This document shows positions 53,598-60,752 of a stretch of 64,000 nucleotides of DNA, piece after piece. The position numbers were made by a program, and so were the translations under genes. The notes under the pieces are model-generated. The model was not told the DNA's origin. It was given only the letters and a program-made list of their open reading frames with translations, and did not search any database. How positions within the stretch are numbered: the stretch's first letter is position 1; every line of letters starts with the position of its first letter. The stretch comes from Bdellovibrionaceae bacterium UBA2316. Its GTDB lineage: Bacteria; Bdellovibrionota; Bdellovibrionia; Bdellovibrionales; Bdellovibrionaceae. Where the stretch lies: NCBI GenBank assembly GCA_002345205.1, contig DDVI01000002.1, forward strand, positions 1 to 64,000. Direction: 5' to 3'.

Positions 53598-54128
53598 GTG
53601 GTTACTTTCGTTAAAGGCGACATATTCAAATCTCCAGCGCAGGTTCTTACGAACACTGTTAATTGCGTTGGCGTGATGGGTAAAGGTGTCGCCCTGGAGT
53701 TTAAGAACCGCTATCCAAAAATGTTTGGTGACTACAAGTCGAAATGTGATCTGGGCGAAGTAAAGCCTGGTCAGCCCTACCTGTGGGAAGACGATTCAGC
53801 TCAAGTGCTCAACTTCCCCACAAAGCGACATTGGAGAGATGGCTCCCTACTTCAGGATATTGAGGACGGACTTAAACACCTTGCCAGCTCTTATGAGAAA
53901 CTAGGTATTCAATCTATTGCCATGCCTGCACTTGGGTGTGGACTTGGTGGATTAAAATGGTCAGAAGTTCAGCCTTTGATTGTGAAGTATCTTGGTAACA
54001 TACCCGATCTTGATGTCTATGTTTATGAACCTCAAAGCGTTGCCTCCATCAAAAATGATATGACAGGAAGCTCAACGTCTCCTGAGGCCGGTGACGAGAA
54101 GATCTCTGCGCGGCAGCCCGAGGCATGA
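53598..54128 (+). CDS. darG: DarG-type macrodomain ADP-ribosyl glycohydrolase antitoxin (short form)
   Basis: A 176-residue macrodomain protein. VKGDIFKSPAQVLTNTVNCVGVMGKGVA is the ADP-ribose pocket (quoted here for position 5-32: key residues GDI, NTVNC and GVMGKG), and MPALGCGLGGLKW is the second loop. DarG removes ADP-ribose from DNA and also binds DarT through a C-terminal domain. That C-terminal half (full length is about 350 residues) is missing: the chain ends in a low-complexity tail after residue ~152. It may still detoxify DNA enzymatically but perhaps not sequester DarT. Confidence 0.85.
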   Translation: MVTFVKGDIFKSPAQVLTNTVNCVGVMGKGVALEFKNRYPKMFGDYKSKCDLGEVKPGQPYLWEDDSAQVLNFPTKRHWRDGSLLQDIEDGLKHLASSYEKLGIQSIAMPALGCGLGGLKWSEVQPLIVKYLGNIPDLDVYVYEPQSVASIKNDMTGSSTSPEAGDEKISARQPEA

Positions 54129-54187
54129 TTTAAGTATTTAGCCCTCAAACGACCGCCTAGGCTCGTGACACTGGACCACATACAGTT

Positions 54188-54217
54188 TGCATACAATTTG
54201 TATTTGTTTGATATGCA
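54188..54217 (+). promoter_or_regulatory. Nested inverted repeats upstream of the RHH gene
   Basis: ATACAATTTGTAT (54191-54203) is a perfect palindrome with 6-base arms, inside wider arms TGCATA (54188-54193) and TATGCA (54212-54217). It lies ~40 bases before the ribbon-helix-helix gene and is a plausible autoregulatory operator. Confidence 0.45.
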
Positions 54218-54255
54218 GGTCGCATTTATCATTTTACCTTAGACACAAATCAAGG

Positions 54256-54456
54256 ATGAAAAAGACCCCCTACAAGAGCCTCGACCAGTTGGTCGGTGGG
54301 CCTGATGAACGCGTTCCTCTTTCAACAAGAGTTAAAAAAGATACGAAGACCTTTCTTAACCGTGAGGCCAAAGTTCGTAACCTGACTGTCTCTACTCTTT
54401 CGGCGGCCATCCTTGATGATTACTGCAAAACATTCCAGAAAGATAAGAAGGGGTAG
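54256..54456 (+). CDS. Ribbon-helix-helix DNA-binding protein
   Basis: A 66-residue protein from ATG 54256. VPLSTRVKKDTKTFL is the ribbon and first helix and NLTVSTLSAAILDDY the second helix of an RHH (CopG/Arc-like) fold. Such proteins often precede toxin or restriction genes as repressors. It lies 3 bases before the ISP-type remnant. The start at 54187 would add an unlikely 23-residue leader over the operator. Confidence 0.65.
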   Translation: MKKTPYKSLDQLVGGPDERVPLSTRVKKDTKTFLNREAKVRNLTVSTLSAAILDDYCKTFQKDKKG

Positions 54457-54459
54457 ATC

Positions 54460-54765
54460 ATGGCATCAAAGAAAATCACATCCATCCACGACCTACTCGA
54501 ACAATATAACGAACGCATTGTGAACCAAAGGGACAAGGGCACGAGCTTTGAGCGGCTGATGAAAAGCTACCTTGAGTTGGACCCGCTTTATCAAGATCAG
54601 TTCAAGACGGTTTATCTTTGGAGTGAGTGGCCGCATAAGACCACGGGCCAAGATTACGGCATTGATTTGGTGGCCAGATCACACCTCACCTCACCGAAGA
54701 ATCGTATAAAGCCCTTACCGATTACTTGCACAAATTCTACGGTCAGTTCAGCTTGGAGGTGCTGA
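54460..54765 (+). pseudogene. Truncated N-terminus of a type ISP restriction-modification/helicase protein
   Basis: The first ~70 residues (IHDLLEQYNERIVNQRDKG, FERLMKSYLELDPLYQDQF, LWSEWPHKTTGQDYGIDLVA) match the N-terminal nuclease-like module of large ISP-type restriction enzymes or DEAD helicases of over 1,000 residues. At about 54678 (after GTGGCCAG) the match stops and unrelated sequence begins; the frame then runs through ~30 nonsense residues to a stop. The neighbouring gene's coding sequence begins at the same junction in another frame, so a deletion joined two genes. Confidence 0.7.
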
Positions 54766-55433
54766 AAGTTCCTTACAGCATTGAAGACGAAGAGCCACTA
54801 TCCACGGATGATCTCATTCGCATCGTTCGGCGAGTTCAAAAAATTACAAAAACCGGCGGAACACTTCACGGGCTTATTCGAAACGAGTTCGTACGCTTAA
54901 AAAAGCAAAGAAATTCCCGGCCAGCAGAGCCTCGGTTTTTGCTAAACAAAGCCTCCAGAACATCTTACGAAGGACAAATCGAGAAGGAAGTTTACAATGG
55001 AGAGTTTGCAAGTTGCTTTGGTCCTATTCCTTACCAAATCAAAGCTCCAAGAAAAAGCGATAAGGGATACCTTTATGCAAGAAGAGCTTTTCGGCATTTA
55101 ATCAAGGTCAATTCGATTGATCAGTATGTGATTGATTCCTTAGATCCCAATAACAGATTGCCACTTATGGGGCCGCATCTTTTCAAGTACGCCATTGTTA
55201 AAGAGTTTTTCTTTGATGACGAGACAAGTCTTACGCGTCGAGCGGCCGACTTCTATTTCAACGAGATTGGCAGTCCTCAGTACCGTCCCTTTTCTTGCGA
55301 AACAACTCCCAACATGTTTGATCCCAAAATAGAAGGATGGCCGTCTTTAGGAATTACTAGAGGCGGAGGCCGCAAGTACGAGTTGCTCGCAGAACTGGCT
55401 TCTGATCAACAGAGCACCACATTTATTCAATAA
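54726..55433 (+). CDS. Protein of unknown function, 5' end lost in a deletion junction
   Basis: The frame is protein-like from about 54681 (HLTEESYKALTDYLHKFYG) to 55433, but its first usable start is TTG 54726. The product is ~235 residues, basic, with no recognised domain; segments such as LSTDDLIRIVRRVQKITKTGG and YLYARRAFRHLIKVNSIDQ suggest a nucleic-acid-associated helical protein. Because upstream in-frame codons abut the ISP remnant, the true N-terminus is probably missing. Confidence 0.45.
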   Translation: MHKFYGQFSLEVLKVPYSIEDEEPLSTDDLIRIVRRVQKITKTGGTLHGLIRNEFVRLKKQRNSRPAEPRFLLNKASRTSYEGQIEKEVYNGEFASCFGPIPYQIKAPRKSDKGYLYARRAFRHLIKVNSIDQYVIDSLDPNNRLPLMGPHLFKYAIVKEFFFDDETSLTRRAADFYFNEIGSPQYRPFSCETTPNMFDPKIEGWPSLGITRGGGRKYELLAELASDQQSTTFIQ

Positions 55434-55452
55434 AGATTCGAGGTGGGTAAAC

Positions 55453-55947
55453 ATGGTGAATAGAATCAAGATTAAAACTGGAATGGGAATGTCACTGGCC
55501 TTCGTAACAATTGCCAGTCTGTCAAATATCCAAACCGAAAACCCTCACAAATTTCAAGCGGTTAACCGACCGTCGTGCCATAGTGAGCACCACGATGATA
55601 AGATCACCCGGATCTCAAAATCGGTTCGACAATGCAAAGGGTGCGGTCAAGTCAAAGACCAATCGGCCTTTGCAAGCAAGGGACGAGACCGGCCAAGTGC
55701 GTTTTGCAAAGAATGCGATAACCATCGGCGGCGATCAACTTACAGTCCCAAAGAGGGTGCCCCCGATTGGGATCAGGTAGCAATCGTATTCGAGCCAGCA
55801 CCAGTTCCTGGGTTAGATACGGCAAAGCTAGTGATGGAGCTGCTCGACGAGTTTCACCTTCAAGGTCGAACTCAACAGCAAGAAAAGTCGATTGCCGATT
55901 CAATCATCGAAGGAGGCACTTCTCTTGATGATCTTATAAGGAGTTAA
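55453..55947 (+). CDS. Small zinc-finger-like protein preceding the serine recombinase
   Basis: A 164-residue protein with CKGCGQVKDQSAF and FCKECDNHRR, a C-x2-C...C-x2-C treble-clef pattern like that of HNH/endonuclease VII-type proteins but without an evident catalytic site. It is 2 bases upstream of the large serine recombinase gene, so co-translated. A recombination accessory or directionality factor is possible (inference). The start could be ATG 55453 (AGGTGGG just upstream). Confidence 0.6.
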   Translation: MVNRIKIKTGMGMSLAFVTIASLSNIQTENPHKFQAVNRPSCHSEHHDDKITRISKSVRQCKGCGQVKDQSAFASKGRDRPSAFCKECDNHRRRSTYSPKEGAPDWDQVAIVFEPAPVPGLDTAKLVMELLDEFHLQGRTQQQEKSIADSIIEGGTSLDDLIRS

Positions 55948-55949
55948 GT

Positions 55950-57578
55950 ATGAGAAAAATTGGAGTCATTGTCAGGGTCTCCACAGATGAACAAGCACTT
56001 CGCGAAGAGGGTTCAATCAAGAACCAACTCATTGCTTGCAGGAGATATGTTGACGAACAAAATGCATTACACGGTGGTCGCTGGGGAGTTATTGTTGACG
56101 AGTACGTTGATGACGGCTTCTCTGGTAAATCGCTTGATCGCCCCGCCATGAAGCGAGCACTTGCCGATCTCAATTCCGGCAAGATTGATACGCTTGTTTT
56201 TACAGCTCTTGATCGTGTTCTGAGAAATAAAACTGGTTGGTATCGGCTCTTAGAGTATTACAAGGATCGAGGAGTTCAGTTCATATCCACTCGCCAAAAG
56301 ATTGACCTCTCAAGCGCAATCGGTAGAGCAATGTTCGGCCTCGTTCTTGAGTTCGGTCAGTTTGAAAGAGAACAAACGGTCGAGCGTGTTGTCCATAGCA
56401 TCCGAGAAAGAAAACGGCGCGGACTTTACAATGGTGGACCTATTCCTTTTGGCCTTGAGGCAACTGAAAAGAAGGGGCACCTGCTGGTGAATCCGACCAA
56501 GCAAGCTATCGCAAACTCGATCATAGATGCTCTTCTTAATGAAAGCGACTGCCTTAAGAGCACGTGCAAAATCATAAATGGACGCGGTTGGTTCAGAGAC
56601 TGTGGGCCTTGGAACTTCCAAGCTCTTGCTCACTGGATTCGTAATCCCCATGTTGCAGGTCAGGTCGAGATAAATGCAAAGAACAAAAACAAAGATCAGT
56701 CTCAGCTTCCAGATGCAGAAAAATACCAGTTACTTGATGCCATGTGGGAACCCGTCATTGAGAGGAAAAAACTGGAAACTGCTCGCAAGCTGCTTGATGA
56801 AAACTATCGCAAGCTGAAAGTCTCAACTTGGCAAGACCACGAGTACCTCCTGACGAACTTAATCGTTTGTCACCAAGGTAATCCGCTTACTGGCGGCAGT
56901 GGCCGAGGCCGCAGTGGTCAGAAGTACGCTTATTACAAACACCCACACAGGATCAAATGTTCTTGCGGTATTGGCAGAGTTCCCACCGCAAAGATCGAAC
57001 AACACATATTCCGTGAGCTTAAAAGACTGCTGAAGGCACCGAAGCTCGTCGCGCAACTTTGTGATGAGGCCAACAAAAAAGCTCTGAGCACTCAACCAAA
57101 CTATGATGAAATGATTCGGTCAGAGAAAAAACGTATCGATAGCGTCACGAACCAACTTGATAAAATCAAAGACGAGATTCTCGCCGCTAATTCACCAGAA
57201 GAAAAACAGATGTGGCGGGATAAAGCCTTCAGACTTCAGAGCGATCGCACCAACATCGAAAAACAAATCATCCACTTTGAGAACCTCAAGAGAAGCAAAC
57301 CTGAGCCAGTCTCACATTCTGCGATCTTGAATGCTCTGAGCAAACTTTCTGATGGCTTCAAAGGAATGCCCGTAGCGGCTCGCTTACGACTTATCAAAGG
57401 GGTCATAGCAGGCATTCGAATCAACAAAGATTACACGCTTACAATGCAGGTTAAGAATCCGGATTTGTTAGATTTTAAGGGAGATAGCCATTCGGTAATC
57501 ACGGGGGCAATGGGTTCGCCCACTTACAAAAATGGCTCAGAAGGAGGGATTAAAAAACCCGACCCGTTTAAGATGTAA
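55950..57578 (+). CDS. Large serine recombinase
   Basis: A 542-residue site-specific recombinase. The resolvase catalytic domain (residues 1-150) has VRVSTDEQ with nucleophile Ser11, DDGFSGKSLDRPAM and LDRVLRN. The recombinase domain (about 180-270) includes GGPIPFGLEA, and the zinc-ribbon region includes CHQGNPLTGG and IKCSCGIG. A coiled coil (about 380-430) follows. Such enzymes integrate and excise phages and islands without host factors. AAGGAG precedes the start. It is the right-hand gene of island 1 and is apparently intact. Confidence 0.93.
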   Translation: MRKIGVIVRVSTDEQALREEGSIKNQLIACRRYVDEQNALHGGRWGVIVDEYVDDGFSGKSLDRPAMKRALADLNSGKIDTLVFTALDRVLRNKTGWYRLLEYYKDRGVQFISTRQKIDLSSAIGRAMFGLVLEFGQFEREQTVERVVHSIRERKRRGLYNGGPIPFGLEATEKKGHLLVNPTKQAIANSIIDALLNESDCLKSTCKIINGRGWFRDCGPWNFQALAHWIRNPHVAGQVEINAKNKNKDQSQLPDAEKYQLLDAMWEPVIERKKLETARKLLDENYRKLKVSTWQDHEYLLTNLIVCHQGNPLTGGSGRGRSGQKYAYYKHPHRIKCSCGIGRVPTAKIEQHIFRELKRLLKAPKLVAQLCDEANKKALSTQPNYDEMIRSEKKRIDSVTNQLDKIKDEILAANSPEEKQMWRDKAFRLQSDRTNIEKQIIHFENLKRSKPEPVSHSAILNALSKLSDGFKGMPVAARLRLIKGVIAGIRINKDYTLTMQVKNPDLLDFKGDSHSVITGAMGSPTYKNGSEGGIKKPDPFKM

Positions 57579-57605
57579 GATGCCGATTTAATTAGAAAAA
57601 AGCAA

Positions 57606-57639
57606 GACCTTTCTATTGCCGATTAGGGCAAAAGAGGTC
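57606..57639. repeat. Nested inverted repeats after the recombinase gene
   Basis: Outer arms GACCT (57606-57610) and AGGTC (57635-57639) enclose inner arms TTGCC (57616-57620) and GGCAA (57627-57631). They lie 28 bases past the recombinase stop and could be part of an attachment site. Confidence 0.35.
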
Positions 57640-57673
57640 GGTGTTATGATGTTGGGTGCTTAATTTTTGGGAA

Positions 57674-57709
57674 TAAAAAAACCTCCTGACCGCTTGGGTT
57701 CAGGAGGTT
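57674..57709 (-). terminator. Intrinsic terminator for the minus-strand GNAT operon
   Basis: Arms AACCTCCTGA (57680-57689) and TCAGGAGGTT (57700-57709), 10-base loop; on the minus strand the stem is followed by a T run (57674-57680). The 378-base gap 57579-57956 holds only this and the hairpins listed beside it; no gene was seen. Confidence 0.85.
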
Positions 57710-57736
57710 CCGATTTTAAGGACTGGCTACTCTCTC

Positions 57737-57771
57737 CATTCCCGCTGGGGGAATGACCGCCACAATGGCGG
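57737..57771. repeat. Two tandem perfect hairpins
   Basis: CATTCCC (57737-57743)/GGGAATG (57749-57755), then one base later CCGCCA (57757-57762)/TGGCGG (57766-57771). They lie just outside island 1 and may be a REP-like or recombination-end structure. Confidence 0.5.
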
Positions 57772-57956
57772 GAGTTTTCTCCTACCTTAATTTTACCAAA
57801 TTGATTTCTGGAATCCTAATTGGTGAGTCTTTCACTCAACTATTCCAAGTTATTGAATTGGACGGGGATTTCCTCATTAAAAAACCATCCGCAAGATTTT
57901 TTCGTGAGGGGCATTGGGAGTCGCAGATATTTTAATAATTTTCTGGGGCTACAACT

Positions 57957-58337
57957 TCAGCTCGGCAACCTATTTCGCTGGGAACTGAATACTTTTAAAA
58001 AACAATAAATGGCAAGGCAGATGATATGGAAAACGATGAGGAACCCTTGCTCACCAAAAAAAGAGGAAAATCCTATATAGGCAATCAGTTGAGTCATCGC
58101 AATTAAAATAAAAAGAAAATCTCCCCAGGGTTTTCGCAAAAACAAGCCGATAGAGGCCAAGAGGTCAAAAATAAGGAGAAATAAAATCCAGCTTTTCCAA
58201 ATTAAATCCATTTCGGAAAAGTTTAAGCGGATATTCGCCACATCAAGGGCATGGAGTAAAAAACCGATAAAATAGAAAACCGCCAGAATCAGCTTAAAGA
58301 TGGAAAAGCTTTTATTGATGAGTCCTGGCTGACTCAA
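57957..58337 (-). CDS. Small four-helix membrane protein
   Basis: A 126-residue hydrophobic protein with four predicted membrane helices (IFKLILAVFYFIGFLL, WILFLLIFDLLASIGLFL, FLFILIAMTQLIAYIGF, FLIVFHIICLAIYCFL), DoxX-like in layout but not assignable. It starts at TTG 58337 overlapping the upstream GNAT stop by 4 bases; last gene of a three-gene operon ending at the 57.7 kb terminator. Confidence 0.6.
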   Translation of the reverse strand: MSQPGLINKSFSIFKLILAVFYFIGFLLHALDVANIRLNFSEMDLIWKSWILFLLIFDLLASIGLFLRKPWGDFLFILIAMTQLIAYIGFSSFFGEQGFLIVFHIICLAIYCFLKVFSSQRNRLPS

Positions 58338-58816
58338 AGGTCAAAGCCCTGTATGTTTAAAGAGAGGGTGAATTGTCGCCTTTGCTCATCAAACTTTTTC
58401 TCTTGGAATCCAAGAGAGGCATAAAGTCGTCGGGCAATTTCGTTGTGTTCAAAAACACAAATCTCAACAGATTCAATACCCAAGGCATTTAATTTCTTTC
58501 CGCATTCGGTCATCACTTTTCGTCCGATGCCTTGAGAGCGGAATTGAGGATCCAAATAAATATCATAGCCAAAGGCAGTTTTTTCTTTTGGTTTCAGTTG
58601 AACCCAGACAAAACCAATCTGGCTTCCATCATTTTCAACCAAAAACCAAACATCATCGTTCCATATTTTTGTGGGTGGACCTCCCAGCTTATCTTTTAAA
58701 GCAGACGGGACCTCGCCTGTGGATTTCGCTGTTTCGTCCACAAAGTTATTAAAAGAAAACTCGGCAACCTTTAAAAACTCTTCTGGAGTTTGTGTTCTTA
58801 ACTGAATACTCATCAC
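58334..58816 (-). CDS. GNAT-family N-acetyltransferase
   Basis: A 160-residue acetyltransferase. YDIYLDPQFRSQGIGRKVM holds the acetyl-CoA loop (R-x2-G-x-G), and FEHNEIARRLYASLGFQ is motif B. The frame starts GTG 58816/ATG 58813, overlapping the cupin-GNAT stop. Together with its neighbour, two acetyltransferases are encoded in tandem; substrate unknown. Confidence 0.85.
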   Translation of the reverse strand: MMSIQLRTQTPEEFLKVAEFSFNNFVDETAKSTGEVPSALKDKLGGPPTKIWNDDVWFLVENDGSQIGFVWVQLKPKEKTAFGYDIYLDPQFRSQGIGRKVMTECGKKLNALGIESVEICVFEHNEIARRLYASLGFQEKKFDEQRRQFTLSLNIQGFDL

Positions 58817-59736
58817 TCAATCACTTTCGCATAATAGGCCATATCCCAAAACTTGTTCCGATGGAAAATGGCAGATTTCAAAGTCCCCTCGTAGCTCATG
58901 CCGACTTTTTCCATTACTCGGCTACTTGATTTGTTCTCTACTTTACAACGGGCCTGGATTCTCTTGAGGGAAAACTCTTTAAAACAATAATCCATCACTA
59001 CTTTAGATGCTTCGGCCACAAATCCCTTTCCCCAATGTTCTTCGCCGATGGCATAAGCTAATTCCATCGCTTTCGCTTGCTTGGATGTCCAAAAGCATCC
59101 CACGGTTCCAATAACTGTTTGGGGGTTTTCTTTTAAGGTGATTCCGAAAGGTTCGGGAACTCCCTTGGAATAATAATCAAAAATATAATCTTTAATGTAG
59201 CTCAAACTGTCCTGAACGGACTGATGGGTTTCCCAAAGAGTGTATTTACAAACATTGGGATTCTTCGCATAGGCAAAAATACTCTCGGCATCGGTCAGTT
59301 GAATCGGTCGCAGAATAAGTCTTGATGTTTCAAGAGTCGGCGGTTGCCATGTTTTGCTATTATCATAAATAACCGCATCATCCTGTCTCTTAAGGGAAAA
59401 GGTGATGGTTTCAACTTCATCGTTTGTTTCATTCTGTAAACAATGGAGTTCTGTTTCTTTCGGGTCAAAAAAGATAAATGAACCTTCTTGAGCCGTTCTT
59501 TTTTGTTCTCCCCAGATGACGGAGAGCTGGCCTTTAGAAACAAAGACAATCTCCTCAATATAAGAATGACGATGGGCTGATGATGCTCGTTTTTGTGGGG
59601 CAATAATGTCGTGAGTGAGAAAAACCTGTCTTGAACCAAAGAAATCGGAAACCACATGAGAAAAGGAATACAACTCTCCGCTCTTGGAGTTGATAAGTTG
59701 TTTATGTTCAAGCTCATTTTTATTTATTATTTTCAT
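58813..59736 (-). CDS. Cupin domain fused to RimJ/RimL-type N-acetyltransferase
   Basis: A 307-residue two-domain protein. Residues ~1-125 form a cupin: HRHSYIEEIVFVSKGQLSVIWG gives the metal-binding H-x-H...E pattern and FIFFDPKETELHCLQN the second motif. Residues ~130-307 form a RimJ/RimL-type GNAT: ETSRLILRPIQLTDAESIF, AYAIGEEHWGKGFVAEA (acetyl-CoA loop) and NKSSSRVMEKVGM. The cupin may sense or bind a small ligand such as a sugar-nucleotide-like molecule. ATGA-type overlap with the next GNAT indicates coupling. Confidence 0.85.
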   Translation of the reverse strand: MKIINKNELEHKQLINSKSGELYSFSHVVSDFFGSRQVFLTHDIIAPQKRASSAHRHSYIEEIVFVSKGQLSVIWGEQKRTAQEGSFIFFDPKETELHCLQNETNDEVETITFSLKRQDDAVIYDNSKTWQPPTLETSRLILRPIQLTDAESIFAYAKNPNVCKYTLWETHQSVQDSLSYIKDYIFDYYSKGVPEPFGITLKENPQTVIGTVGCFWTSKQAKAMELAYAIGEEHWGKGFVAEASKVVMDYCFKEFSLKRIQARCKVENKSSSRVMEKVGMSYEGTLKSAIFHRNKFWDMAYYAKVIE

Positions 59737-59760
59737 TTAAGAAAACTTTTTCACATCTCG

Positions 59761-59949
59761 TCAGTTTTGTCCATTCTCCTCCTCAAAGCGGTCTTGATTT
59801 TCCTGGAGTTTAACCAAATCGGATTCCATTTTCTCTCGGCTGATTCTGGGATATTTTCGCAGAGCATCCTCAATCGGCAATCGCAATAAATCCCGCTCAT
59901 AGTCGGTCAAAAAATAGTCCCACGGGAGCGGTTCGTTTTCATCGGCCAT
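59761..59949 (-). CDS. Small acidic protein of island 2
   Basis: A 62-residue acidic, helical protein from ATG 59949 (GGGAGGG 4-6 bases before it), starting 11 bases inside the C39-like gene's end. The start at 59973 would lie deep in that gene. No family recognised. Confidence 0.5.
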   Translation of the reverse strand: MADENEPLPWDYFLTDYERDLLRLPIEDALRKYPRISREKMESDLVKLQENQDRFEEENGQN

Positions 59950-60523
59950 CTTGCCCTCCCGTATTGACCGCAAAAAACATCAGGGTCGTGGGTTTGGAAA
60001 AATAAAAGGCTCGGAGTAGGAAATTGAGGTCCACCCGTAGTCCGTCAAAATAAACCTCTCCGTCCTCACTATGAACAAAAGAGGCATGGTTCAAAACATC
60101 TTTGGCGGGTTCTCCGCTTGAATCAGGAACCTCCATCATTGCCAAGACCAAATCACCATCGACAAGTCTTCGCAAAAAGATTCGCAGGAAAACCTCTTCG
60201 TTCATGCCGTTGGGATTCATCACCAGCATTCGGCAGGAATTAAAAATCGGGTGATTATCAATGAATCCCATCAGGTTTTCAGGCTGGACGGAGTTTTCTT
60301 TTTCTTCTGTCTGTTCTTGAATCCATCGCATTTCATCAAAAGCCGTTAGGTCGTCGTGAATGTCCAGGCGGTCCTTCAAAACCAGAATCATGTTGAGCAG
60401 GGCAAGGCTCGCACAACCGCAAGCTCTGGCATCTGGAGTTCCCTTTTTAGTTTCATCTATGACCGCATAAAATGGAGCTTGATGGTCGGGGTTCTTGAGT
60501 TCGTTCAGTTCAAGGATTTTCAT
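59939..60523 (-). CDS. C39-like papain-fold protein of island 2
   Basis: A 194-residue protein. RACGCASLALLNMIL resembles the active-site Cys helix of C39-type peptidases, and LNHASFVHSEDGEVYFDGLRVD the His and Asp strands, so a papain-like thiol hydrolase fold is suggested. No signal peptide or ABC exporter accompanies it, unlike bacteriocin-processing C39 domains. AAAGGAG precedes ATG 60523, which overlaps the previous stop by 4 bases. The fold call is tentative. Confidence 0.45.
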   Translation of the reverse strand: MKILELNELKNPDHQAPFYAVIDETKKGTPDARACGCASLALLNMILVLKDRLDIHDDLTAFDEMRWIQEQTEEKENSVQPENLMGFIDNHPIFNSCRMLVMNPNGMNEEVFLRIFLRRLVDGDLVLAMMEVPDSSGEPAKDVLNHASFVHSEDGEVYFDGLRVDLNFLLRAFYFSKPTTLMFFAVNTGGQDGR

Positions 60524-60735
60524 GCTTGGTTCTCCTTTAGATTCGCATAGAAAAATTGACTGAACTGATTTCGTAGTCCCTCCAGCCTTTCGCTAAAGGC
60601 CACCTCTTTGGCCCGTTTGGTTCGGTCATTCTCCGCAAACCGATTCGTTAAATGTTTTAGCTCTCGCATCTCCGCATCTTTCTGGTTTTTCCAGTTCAGG
60701 ATTTGGTTGATGATTTCTTTTTGTGTAAAGCTCAT
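60520..60735 (-). CDS. Small helical protein of island 2
   Basis: A 71-residue charged, helical protein. GGAGGTGA precedes the ATG closely. A leader copy of the island's repeated CCTCCATTTA element lies just upstream. Overlaps the C39-like gene by 4 bases. Function unknown. Confidence 0.5.
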   Translation of the reverse strand: MSFTQKEIINQILNWKNQKDAEMRELKHLTNRFAENDRTKRAKEVAFSERLEGLRNQFSQFFYANLKENQA

Positions 60736-60752
60736 GGCTCACCTCCTAAAAA

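Larger units (their letters stand above)
49231..57650 (+). mobile_element. Island 1: serine-recombinase element with conflict genes
   Basis: The stretch between the 49.2 kb terminator and the downstream side of the large serine recombinase differs in base and codon use from its neighbours (visibly richer in G+C). It carries recombinase-like genes at both ends, toxin-antitoxin, a primase-helicase conflict gene and broken restriction genes. The limits are approximate: I found no direct repeat that could be attL/attR. Confidence 0.6.

Noticed and set aside
57753..58008. Small plus-strand open frames after the recombinase
   Set aside because: No ribosome site, run through hairpins, and antisense to the end of the small membrane-protein gene.
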